Below the pieces are notes generated by a model, which saw only the letters and a list, made by a program, of their open reading frames with translations, had not been told where the DNA came from and did not search any database. Below, piece by piece: positions 23,681 through 31,151 of a DNA stretch of 64,000 nt. Position numbers and translations under genes: made by a program. This DNA is from Oceanidesulfovibrio marinus (GTDB lineage: Bacteria > Desulfobacterota > Desulfovibrionia > Desulfovibrionales > Desulfovibrionaceae), in NCBI RefSeq assembly GCF_013085545.1, contig NZ_CP039543.1, positions 2,356,001 through 2,420,000 on the forward strand, in the 5' to 3' direction. Numbering within the stretch: position 1 is the stretch's first letter; the number at the start of each line of letters is the position of its first letter.

Positions 23681-25564
23681 ATGCGCCGCGCCATAGATGA
23701 ACGTCTTCGCCGGTCTGCAGGGCCGTATCGGCTGCCCGGCCAGAAAGCGCGCTGGATGTTCCCGCTGTGGGCGCCGCGCGCCGAAACCGTGGTGCTGGAG
23801 CTGCTCGATCCCGAGTCGTGCGGCGTCGTCATGGCTGCGCATGAAGGCGGTCTCTGGACCGCAGAGGTCGAAGGCCTGAGCGCCGGGGATCGCTACCGCT
23901 ACAGGCTGCGTCACTGTGGCGAGGACGAGTGGATCACCCGGCCGGACCCGGCGAGCCACAGCCAGCCCGAGGGCGTGCACGGCCCGTCGGCGTTGGTAAA
24001 CCACGCGGCGCACGGCTGGTCCGTTCCGGAGTTCACCCCGCCGCCCCTGAACGAGCTGATTCTCTACGAGTTGCACATGGGGACATTCAGCACGCGCGGC
24101 ACCTTTGACGCGGCCATCAAGCGGTTGGACCACCTGGTGAACCTGGGCGTGACCGGGGTGGAGGTCATGCCCGTGGCTCCGTGCCCGGGCAAGCGCAACT
24201 GGGGATACGACGGGGTCTCACTCTTTGCCGTGCACGAGGCGTACGGTGGACCGGAAGGGTTCAAGCGATTCATCGACGCCTGCCACGAGCGCGGCCTAGC
24301 CGTGGTCCTGGACGTGGTCTACAACCACCTGGGACCGGAGGGAAACTACCTGCGCGACTTCGGCCCCTACTTTACCAATGCCTACAAGACGCCGTGGGGC
24401 GAGGCCGTGAACTTCGACGCCGCCGGCTCGGACTTTGTGCGCGGCTACTTCATCGCCAACGCCCTGCACTGGCTGGAGCGCTACCATGTCGACGGCTTCC
24501 GGCTGGACGCCGTGCACGCCATCTATGACCGCCGGCCAGTGCACATCCTGGCCGAGCTGGCCGATACTGTGGACGAGTACGAGCAGGCCACGGGCCGGCT
24601 CTGCCACGTCATCGCCGAAACCCACGACAACAACCCGCGGCTGATCACGCCCACATCCGCGGGCGGCCTGGGCATGGACTCGGCCTGGTCCGACGACTTC
24701 CATCACGCCATGCACGCTCTGCTCACGGGCGAGCGCGAGGGATTCTACGCCGACTACGGCAGCCCCACGGACGCGGCCCTGGCCTTGGAAAAGGGCTTTG
24801 CTTATGAGGGCCAATACTCGCAGTGGATGGGCCGCAGCCACGGCGCTCCGGCCCACGGCCTGGCCGGGGAAACATTCACCATCTTCCTGCAGACCCACGA
24901 CATGGTGGGCAACCGCGCCGGCTCGGACCGGCTGGCCGCGCTCGTTCCCATGGAGGCGTGCCGCGCCGCGGCGGTAACGTTCCTGCTCGCGCCGTACCTG
25001 CCGCTGCTGTTCATGGGCGAGGAGTACGCCGAGACCAACCCCTTCAACTACTTCGTGCACCACGGCGACGACTGGCTGGTGCAGGCCGTGCGTGAGGGCC
25101 GCAAGCGCGAGTTCAGCAAATTTCGCTGGCGCAAGGAACCCACGGACCCGCAAGCCGAGTCTACTTTTCTGGACTCCAGGCTGGACTGGGACAAGCTGGA
25201 GCAGCCGCGCCACGCCGCCATGCTCGCCCTGTACACGGCGCTGCTAAAACTACGGCGCGAGAACCCTGCGCTCAAAGGCTGCGACCGCGACGGTTTCCAC
25301 GTGCTCCAGGGATCAAACGCGTCCTTGGGCTACACCCGCGCCACGCCGGACCGAAGCCGCAGCGTGTGCGTCATCGCCAACCTCGGCGCGGAGGACCCCA
25401 CGCTGCTCATGCCGCCCTCGGCCGGGGAAACGGGCTGGCGGCTGCTGCTCGATACCGGGGAGGAACGCTTCGGCGGCCGCGGCGCGCTCCTGCCCGAGAC
25501 CGCCGGCCCCGGCGGCCTGCTGTCCCTTGGTCCCTGGGCCGCCGGTGTGTATGAGGGGGAATAG
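23681..25564 (+). CDS. treZ: Malto-oligosyltrehalose trehalohydrolase (copy 2)
   Basis: A 627-residue GH13 protein with the same layout as the treZ at 2531-4345: N-terminal sandwich, DVVYNHLGPEGNYL (211-224), Asp276 in GFRLDAVHAI, Glu313 in IAETHDNNPR and Asp407 in THDMVGN. All catalytic residues are intact, so it is not a decaying copy, though the two are clearly diverged outside the core. It ends the glgE operon, so one TreZ is expressed with the GlgE branch and the other with GH57 and TreY. AGGAAGGA near the glgB stop serves as ribosome binding site. Confidence 0.9.
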   Translation: MRRAIDERLRRSAGPYRLPGQKARWMFPLWAPRAETVVLELLDPESCGVVMAAHEGGLWTAEVEGLSAGDRYRYRLRHCGEDEWITRPDPASHSQPEGVHGPSALVNHAAHGWSVPEFTPPPLNELILYELHMGTFSTRGTFDAAIKRLDHLVNLGVTGVEVMPVAPCPGKRNWGYDGVSLFAVHEAYGGPEGFKRFIDACHERGLAVVLDVVYNHLGPEGNYLRDFGPYFTNAYKTPWGEAVNFDAAGSDFVRGYFIANALHWLERYHVDGFRLDAVHAIYDRRPVHILAELADTVDEYEQATGRLCHVIAETHDNNPRLITPTSAGGLGMDSAWSDDFHHAMHALLTGEREGFYADYGSPTDAALALEKGFAYEGQYSQWMGRSHGAPAHGLAGETFTIFLQTHDMVGNRAGSDRLAALVPMEACRAAAVTFLLAPYLPLLFMGEEYAETNPFNYFVHHGDDWLVQAVREGRKREFSKFRWRKEPTDPQAESTFLDSRLDWDKLEQPRHAAMLALYTALLKLRRENPALKGCDRDGFHVLQGSNASLGYTRATPDRSRSVCVIANLGAEDPTLLMPPSAGETGWRLLLDTGEERFGGRGALLPETAGPGGLLSLGPWAAGVYEGE

Positions 25565-25597
25565 GATGTCGTTTTCCTAACCGCCCGCCGAGGAAAC

Positions 25598-25604
25598 ATA
25601 AGAA
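25598..25604. repeat. Left target-site duplication of the IS element
   Basis: ATAAGAA, directly before the left inverted repeat; an identical copy follows the right inverted repeat at 26814-26820. A perfect 7-bp duplication indicates a single, undisturbed insertion. Confidence 0.85.
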
Positions 25605-26813
25605 TGAACTGAGATGGATATAACCTGACACCTGGGCCACCAAAAGGTTGTGGTCATGCCGTCCCTGGCTGGGTATCGATGGAGTTGCGAAGCTTCACGA
25701 ACCCTTTCGAGGAGAACGCCATGACCACGAAACGCAAAGTAGCACGAAGGAAGATGAGTCTGCTAGAGCTGGCCACTGAATTGGGCAACGTCAGCAAAGC
25801 GTGCAAAATCATGGGCTATTCCAGGCAGCAGTTCTACGAGATCCGGCGCAACTACCAGACCTTCGGCGCCGAAGGTCTATTGGACCGCCTGCCCGGGCCG
25901 CGAGGCCCGCACCCCAACCGCGTCGACGAGGCTGTCGAGCAGGCCATTCTCGACTACTGCTTGGCTCACCCCACGCACGGACCGCTCCGCGTCGCCCAAC
26001 AGCTTGTCCTGCAAGGCGTCCAGGTCAGCTCCGGCGGTGTCCGCGGCGTCTGGAGCCGGCACGGCTTGCTCACACGCCACGAGCGGTTGCTGCGGCTGGA
26101 GAAGAGCGTGCGAGAGCAGCGTTTGGAGCTCTCGGACGAACAAATCCGCGTCCTGGAGCGCTTCAGTCCCGAGTTTCGCGACCGGCACATCGAGACGCGT
26201 CACACCGGCGATCTTGTGGCCGTGGACACCTTCTTCGTGGGCACGCTCAAGGGCGTTGGACGCGTGTATTTGCAGTCGGTTATCGACTGCCACAGCCGCT
26301 ATGCCTGGGGCCGACTCTACACCACCAAGTTGCCGGTTACCGCGGTTCACGTGCTCAATGAGGACGTGCTGCCGTTCTTCGAGGAGCACATCGCGCGCAT
26401 TTCGACGATTCTCTCGGACAACGGTCGCGAGTTCTGCGGTCGCCCGGACAAGCATCCGTACGAATTGTTCTTGCAATTAGAAGGGATTGAGCACCGGACA
26501 ACGCAGGTTCGCCGGCCGCAGAGCAACGGCTTTGTGGAGCGGTTGCATCGGACATTGCTCGACGAGCATTTCCGCATCAAGGGCCGCGAGAAGTGGTACG
26601 AATCGGTGGAGGAAATGCAAGAGGATCTGGACAGTTACCTGAACCACTACAACCGGGAACGCACCCATCAGGGCCGCGGCATGGACGGCCGAGTGCCCTA
26701 CCAGGCGTTCCTGGATGGCATCGTAACCGACGAGGCAGAGGTAGAAAAAGAAGAAGCAGCGTAGCCATCACCCCGCCAGGGGCGGAGTGTCAGGTGAATA
26801 CTATCTCTGTACA
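25605..26813 (+). mobile_element. IS481-type insertion sequence, complete
   Basis: A 1209-bp element carrying one transposase gene. Its ends are 27-bp imperfect inverted repeats, 25605-25631 and 26787-26813, matching at about 20 of 27 positions; the inner nine bases ACCTGACAC and an internal GAGAT are identical and the tips begin with TG. It is flanked by a perfect 7-bp duplication, ATAAGAA. The transposase frame is intact with all DDE residues, so the element may still be mobile. It lies just after the glgE operon and borders the AT-rich island on its right. Confidence 0.88.
25721..26764 (+). CDS. IS481-family transposase (DDE integrase fold)
   Basis: A 347-residue transposase. The N-terminal third has helix-turn-helix motifs (NVSKACKIMGYSRQQFYEI at 23-41). 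The rve catalytic core carries D169 (VAVDTF), D233 (LSDNGREF) and E273 (NGFVERLHR), followed by HYNRERTHQGRG, typical of IS481. The ATG at 25721 has AGGAG seven bases upstream; a longer upstream start lacks one. No frameshift or stop is present. Confidence 0.92.
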   Translation: MTTKRKVARRKMSLLELATELGNVSKACKIMGYSRQQFYEIRRNYQTFGAEGLLDRLPGPRGPHPNRVDEAVEQAILDYCLAHPTHGPLRVAQQLVLQGVQVSSGGVRGVWSRHGLLTRHERLLRLEKSVREQRLELSDEQIRVLERFSPEFRDRHIETRHTGDLVAVDTFFVGTLKGVGRVYLQSVIDCHSRYAWGRLYTTKLPVTAVHVLNEDVLPFFEEHIARISTILSDNGREFCGRPDKHPYELFLQLEGIEHRTTQVRRPQSNGFVERLHRTLLDEHFRIKGREKWYESVEEMQEDLDSYLNHYNRERTHQGRGMDGRVPYQAFLDGIVTDEAEVEKEEAA

Positions 26814-26834
26814 ATAAGAATACTATCTCTGTAC
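26796..26834. repeat. 17-bp direct repeat, one copy in the IS right end and one outside it
   Basis: GAATACTATCTCTGTAC occurs at 26796-26812, inside the right inverted repeat, and again at 26818-26834, in flanking DNA partly overlapping the target duplication. The outer copy looks like the tip of an earlier related element, so this insertion seems to have landed next to a relic end. Confidence 0.8.
26814..26820. repeat. Right target-site duplication of the IS element
   Basis: ATAAGAA, immediately after the right inverted repeat, identical to 25598-25604. Confidence 0.85.
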
Positions 26835-26844
26835 CGGCCATGTC

Positions 26845-27390
26845 TTAGGGAGAAGGTCTGCGCTTTTTTCGTCCAAAAACAAAAAGACTAAAAATAAATC
26901 CCATCACTGTGAAGTAATCTCCTGTCTTAGAAAAAAAATCGGATACAGAGGGATACCCTTGCGCTACATGAAAAATAATGACGGCACCTATAATGAAAAA
27001 CAATATTCTAAAAATTGGGTACATCGATTCCGTTACAAAAAAAAGGACCCCGACAACCAAAACTAAAACGAGCACCACAACGTCTACAAGCTTGCTGTCT
27101 ATAAAGAAATACAAGATCGCCGACAACGTGAGAAGTGGCGCAACTATCGTACTATTAATATGTTGCACTTTTTTGACACGGGCATGCCAAATATTTAGGC
27201 GATTAATTTCAGCATCAACTTTCTGTAAGATATCGCAGAGTTCTTTCAACCCTTTTTTGATTCTGTCTTCGTCAGAAAGGCTTAAGGACGTTGACTTGGA
27301 CAGAACTTTTCTCGAAAATTCCTCGATGGCTTGAAGTGCATCTTTCTTCTCTGCCAACCTTTGAATCTGTTTGGTGTAACTTCTAAACAT
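26845..27390 (-). CDS. AT-rich gene for a small membrane protein of unknown function
   Basis: A 181-residue protein. Residues 1-80 are charged and helical with coiled-coil character (KKGLKELCDILQKVDAEINRL); residues about 85-175 hold four hydrophobic segments, two of them very Val/Leu-rich, and the end is basic (FGRKKRRPSP). No family is recognised. The ATG lies inside the end of the upstream gene with an 8-base overlap, so the two are translationally coupled. Codon use and base composition are strikingly AT-rich against the GC-rich neighbours, a sign of transfer. The gene ends 11 bases from the relic repeat beside the IS element. A membrane effector paired with a cytosolic sensor is one reading, by analogy with two-gene defence or toxin modules only. 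Confidence 0.75.
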   Translation of the reverse strand: MFRSYTKQIQRLAEKKDALQAIEEFSRKVLSKSTSLSLSDEDRIKKGLKELCDILQKVDAEINRLNIWHARVKKVQHINSTIVAPLLTLSAILYFFIDSKLVDVVVLVLVLVVGVLFFVTESMYPIFRILFFIIGAVIIFHVAQGYPSVSDFFSKTGDYFTVMGFIFSLFVFGRKKRRPSP

Positions 27391-28546
27391 CGCAAGAGCT
27401 TATTTTATAAGTTCTAATTAACTCAAAAGCATACGCAGCATCCAGAGTTTTGCGGCGGAGATACCTAGTTATAAGAGAAGTTCCAAATCCAACTATATTA
27501 CTTTTATATCTGTCGTATCTTTCACTTGAAAACGTTACCCTTACACCCGAATGCGTCTCTGGCAAGCACGAGGCAAGATCTTGAACAGATTCAATTAATT
27601 CTTTCAAGCGTATAAGCGCATTTTCTGCAAGTTCATCTGAATGAGGACTTTTCTCAATGAGCTTGGCACATCTTAGTAGCAAAAAAATATGCTGATCTAT
27701 TGCACCAAAGTCATCATAGTATTTTTTCTTATAGTGAACACGGTACATACCTTTCGAATAATGACCATCGCTCACATTTTCAACGCTTGTGCATACCTCC
27801 GGCCGTTGATATGGCACTCGCGGCGAGAGAAGGCGATTCAGCCCATACAAGGTATCTCCTCCGCCGTTAAATATTGCCAAAAAATATCCCTCCAAAAATG
27901 AGGACAACTCGGCTACTTCGTCATCGTTATTGTCTTGGATATATGGATATTTAATAAAAGGCTTATTAAGACAAAAAGAAAAAAATGCATCTTCTTTCGT
28001 AACATCTGTGACTTGTTCCCACCATGCACTTTTCATATCAAAGGCCAAAGATAATTTGAAAAACTCGAAGACAGAACTCAGAATGCTAATATTCGAATCG
28101 ATTACTAGAATATCGCATAAATCATCTACAAAAACCCGTCCAGCCTTGAACCCAGCATGAAATAGCGCGCGTCGAACGGGGCTATCATTGGAATAATGAG
28201 CCGGGGAAAATAAAGAATTCTGCGATGCATGTCTTAAAGAAGAAAAAAGCTCAATAACGGTTTCCTTTGAGAAAGCAATATTATCATCTCTTCCCCAGAT
28301 TCGAAATCTATTCTCGCGAACATGCTCAAAGTGATACTCAAAATGGGTTTGCAAAGATGTTCTGAGTCTTTGTTTAAATTCTTCTTGTATTGTTTCAAAT
28401 AGTGAATCTGTAGTCTCTTTGACTAATACTTCAGAGCTCTTAGATATTAGTTCTTTTTCTATTTCACTAGACTGCTTACCCATAACAGGAGAAAGATTAT
28501 CAAATGAGCTCATTACAATTTTGTCCAGATCCTTCAGCCGATTCAT
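27383..28546 (-). CDS. AT-rich gene for a cytosolic protein of unknown function, partner of the adjacent membrane protein
   Basis: A 387-residue soluble protein. Residues about 1-80 are helical; a central alpha/beta region follows (about 110-230, with ALFHAGFKAGRVFVDDLCDIL and LSSFLEGYFLAIFNGG), then a segment rich in Tyr/Lys (KGMYRVHYKKKYYDDFG) and a helical end. The central pattern vaguely recalls V4R-type small-molecule domains, but this is too weak to use. GGAGGGGGTG before the ATG is a very strong ribosome binding site. It is first in a two-gene operon, overlapping the membrane protein gene by eight bases. Composition is foreign to the window. No nuclease, ATPase or NTP-binding motif was found by eye. 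Confidence 0.75.
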   Translation of the reverse strand: MNRLKDLDKIVMSSFDNLSPVMGKQSSEIEKELISKSSEVLVKETTDSLFETIQEEFKQRLRTSLQTHFEYHFEHVRENRFRIWGRDDNIAFSKETVIELFSSLRHASQNSLFSPAHYSNDSPVRRALFHAGFKAGRVFVDDLCDILVIDSNISILSSVFEFFKLSLAFDMKSAWWEQVTDVTKEDAFFSFCLNKPFIKYPYIQDNNDDEVAELSSFLEGYFLAIFNGGGDTLYGLNRLLSPRVPYQRPEVCTSVENVSDGHYSKGMYRVHYKKKYYDDFGAIDQHIFLLLRCAKLIEKSPHSDELAENALIRLKELIESVQDLASCLPETHSGVRVTFSSERYDRYKSNIVGFGTSLITRYLRRKTLDAAYAFELIRTYKISSCDV

Positions 28547-29017
28547 TTCACCCCCTCCATGCTAGAATTATTTCAATTATTTTTATAATAATGCTTCTCA
28601 AATATCGCGTCAACAACAAATACGCTGGTATTGAATATCCTTTTGGTGATTTCACAACGCCCAGACATCATGAATGTATCAGAGGCAAGAATTCGCAGCA
28701 CCAACACCTTTTCAGGGGATGCGTGCCTTTATCGCAATTCTTTATCAATTATGTCAATTTAATAATTCGACCACATTACTAGCCCGCCTATATCGAGGCA
28801 GGTGATCTTTTGAGCGTCATGACGCTCTGCCGGACCGGTGAGTCGTCGATCCACGTTTTGTCCTTTATCCATAAGAATTGATCTTCCTCGCCCCATTCAA
28901 CAAATCGTCACCCAACCTTCACGCGCCGGAGAAGCATTCTCCGGCAGGCGTGCCATCCTGAAGCATTGTCGGCCGCACGCACCCAATGCACCCATTCCTG
29001 TTCGGGAGGACACGCCC
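28547..29017. promoter_or_regulatory. Gene-free spacer with a perfect 16-bp palindrome
   Basis: This 471-base spacer separates the divergent AT-rich operon and the beta-propeller gene. It is AT-rich up to about 28790 and then changes to the GC-rich composition of the chromosome, marking the right edge of the island. GAGCGTCATGACGCTC at 28812-28827 is a perfect palindrome, a candidate operator or a hairpin; no other gene-like signal is seen. Confidence 0.5.
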
Positions 29018-30628
29018 ATGCTTCGACATTCCCTTGGCCAGGCCATGGCCTTTGCCTTCATGCTGTTGAGCTTCGCCGCACCCGCCGCCGCTGCGGACTA
29101 TGACGCGCCCGAGCCCTCCAACGCGCTCAGACTGGAGCTTTTGGGCCGGCACACCGCGCCCGAGATCGAAGGTGCTGCCGAGATCGCCAGCTACGATCCC
29201 GCAACCAAGCGGCTCTTCGTGGTCAACTCCAACCAGGTGACCGTGGACGTCCTGGACATTGCCGATCCCAAGAATCCGAACAAGATCGCGGCACTCAACC
29301 TCAAGAAGTTCGGTGGCGTGGCCAACAGCGTGGCCGTGCACGGCGGCGTCGTGGCCGTGGCTGTGGAGGCCTTTGACAAGCAGGACCCTGGTGCAGTCCA
29401 TATCTTCAAGACCGACGGGGAGTTCGACGCCCCCCTGGCCAGCGTTCCGGTGGGCTCCCTGCCCGACATGGTGACCTTCACCCCGGACGGCAAGTACATC
29501 GTTGTCGCCTGCGAGGGCGAGCCGGACGACCAGTACGCCACCGACCCCGAAGGCTCCGTCTGGGTCATCGACATGCAGCAGGGCCCGACCAAGGCTACGG
29601 GACGCATGGCCGGCTTCCAGGGCTTCAACCTCTCAAAGGATGAGCTGCAAAAGGCCGGCGTGCGGATCTTCGGCCCCCACTCCACCGTGGCCCAGGACCT
29701 GGAGCCCGAGTACATCGCCGTCACGCCGGACTCGGCCCGCGCCTACGTGGCCCTGCAGGAGAACAACGCCGTGGCTATCGTGAACATCGCCAAGGCCGAG
29801 GTCGAGGAGATCCTGCCCCTGGGCTTCAAGGACTTCTCCAAGCCCGGCAACTCCCTGGACCCCTCCAACAAGGACGGCGGCATCCACTTCGGCACGTACG
29901 ACAATCTCTACGGCATGTACCAGCCGGACTCCATCGCCCTGGCGACTATCGGCGATACGCTCTACCTGGTGACGGCCAACGAGGGGGACTCCCGCGACTA
30001 TGACGGCTGGAGCGAGGAAGAGCGCGTCGCCAAGGTGCAGCTCGATCCCGAAGCCTTCCCCAACGCGGCTGAGCTTCAGAAGAACGAGGCCCTTGGCCGG
30101 CTCAAGATCACCAAGACCCTCGGCGACACGGACGGCGACGGCGACTTTGACGAGCTCTACTCCTTTGGCGCGCGCTCCTTTGCCATCTGGAAGGTCAAGG
30201 ACCACAAGATCACCCTGGTTTACGACTCCGGCGACCAGATCGAGCGCATCACCGCGGCCATGCTGCCGGACTACTTCAACTCCACGGACGACGAGAACAA
30301 CACCTTTGACGACCGCTCCGACGACAAGGGTCCGGAGCCCGAGGCCCTGGCCGTGGGCGAGGTAGGCGGCCGGAGCTACGCCTTTATCGGACTGGAGCGC
30401 ATCGGCGGCGTAATGGTCTACGACATCACCAATCCCGAAAGCCCGGTGTTCGTGACCTACCGCAACGACCGCGACTTCTCCGGCGTTGTCCCGGAAGGCA
30501 CGGCCGGCGACCTCGCGCCGGAGTGCATCGACTTCATCCCGGCGGACCAGAGCCCCAACGGGAAAGACATCATTGCTGTGGCCAACGAGGTCAGCGGCAC
30601 CACCACGTTGTACGAGATCGTTCAGTAG
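29018..30628 (+). CDS. Secreted choice-of-anchor I / alkaline-phosphatase-like beta-propeller protein
   Basis: A 536-residue exported protein with a Sec signal peptide (MLRHSLGQAMAFAFMLLSF.. cleaved near PAAAA). The mature part has propeller-like repeats (PATKRLFVVNSNQVTVDVLDI; PDGKYIVVACEGEPDDQY; LYLVTANEGDSRDYDGW), characteristic of the choice-of-anchor I family, some members of which were named atypical alkaline phosphatases. A Ca-binding-like loop, DTDGDGDFDE, is present. GGGAGGA seven bases before the ATG at 29018 fixes the start; an open frame further upstream is not used. It is probably periplasmic or released. The phosphatase activity is uncertain. Confidence 0.82.
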   Translation: MLRHSLGQAMAFAFMLLSFAAPAAAADYDAPEPSNALRLELLGRHTAPEIEGAAEIASYDPATKRLFVVNSNQVTVDVLDIADPKNPNKIAALNLKKFGGVANSVAVHGGVVAVAVEAFDKQDPGAVHIFKTDGEFDAPLASVPVGSLPDMVTFTPDGKYIVVACEGEPDDQYATDPEGSVWVIDMQQGPTKATGRMAGFQGFNLSKDELQKAGVRIFGPHSTVAQDLEPEYIAVTPDSARAYVALQENNAVAIVNIAKAEVEEILPLGFKDFSKPGNSLDPSNKDGGIHFGTYDNLYGMYQPDSIALATIGDTLYLVTANEGDSRDYDGWSEEERVAKVQLDPEAFPNAAELQKNEALGRLKITKTLGDTDGDGDFDELYSFGARSFAIWKVKDHKITLVYDSGDQIERITAAMLPDYFNSTDDENNTFDDRSDDKGPEPEALAVGEVGGRSYAFIGLERIGGVMVYDITNPESPVFVTYRNDRDFSGVVPEGTAGDLAPECIDFIPADQSPNGKDIIAVANEVSGTTTLYEIVQ

Positions 30629-30646
30629 CGCACCTGCCGGACGACG

Positions 30647-30688
30647 GAAAACGCCCCGGGCCGAAGACCTCCGCGGTCCGGGGCGTTT
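30647..30688 (+). terminator. Rho-independent terminator of the beta-propeller gene
   Basis: AAACGCCCCGG near 30648-30659 pairs with CCGGGGCGTTT at about 30678-30688. The T-run is short but the stem is strong and lies just after the stop. Confidence 0.65.
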
Positions 30689-30779
30689 GTGTATCGAATT
30701 ACCGGACGGCTGTTCTTGCCCTTGCTGCGCCGGCGGGATATCCCTCCTACGAAACCAGAAACACTGGAGGATATCCGCC

Positions 30780-31136
30780 ATGAAAAAGGTGAACCTTGCC
30801 GAGGCGTTCGGCCGGATAGAAGAGACGTGGGCTCCGCGAATCGCGGCCCAGATCAACGATATGCATGTGAAGCTTGCCAAGCTGGAAGGCGAGTTCGTGC
30901 GCCACACCCACCAGGAGGAGGACGAGCTCTTCTACGTCCTCTCCGGCACGTTGAGCATGGAGTTCGACGACGGCTCCGTGCAGGTCGGGCCCGGGGAGTT
31001 CATCGTGGTGCCCCGTGGCGTGGCGCACAAGCCGATTGCGGCCGAGCTTGTGGAAGTGCTGCTCCTGGAGCCGGCGACCACGGTGAACACCGGAGATGCT
31101 GGCGGTGAACGCACCAGAGAGGCGGAGTGGCTGTAG
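30780..31136 (+). CDS. Small cupin-domain protein
   Basis: A 118-residue single-domain cupin. The metal-binding motif one is visible as FVRHTHQEEDELFYVLSG (two His and Glu of G-x5-H-x-H-x3-4-E) and motif two as PGEFIVVPRGVAHKP with the last His. Such proteins bind a metal and act as isomerases, dioxygenases or ligand sensors; no substrate is implied here. GGAGG precedes the ATG by nine bases. It converges with the XRE-kinase gene, with 15 bases between the two stops. Confidence 0.85.
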   Translation: MKKVNLAEAFGRIEETWAPRIAAQINDMHVKLAKLEGEFVRHTHQEEDELFYVLSGTLSMEFDDGSVQVGPGEFIVVPRGVAHKPIAAELVEVLLLEPATTVNTGDAGGERTREAEWL

Positions 31137-31151
31137 GCTCGCGCGGCGCGC

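Noticed and set aside
26796-26834. CRISPR-like direct repeat
   Set aside because: Only two copies, 22 bases apart, explained by an IS end and its relic.
27383-28546. V4R-type domain in the AT-rich protein
   Set aside because: The resemblance is a loose hydrophobic pattern without the conserved cysteines; not used for the annotation.
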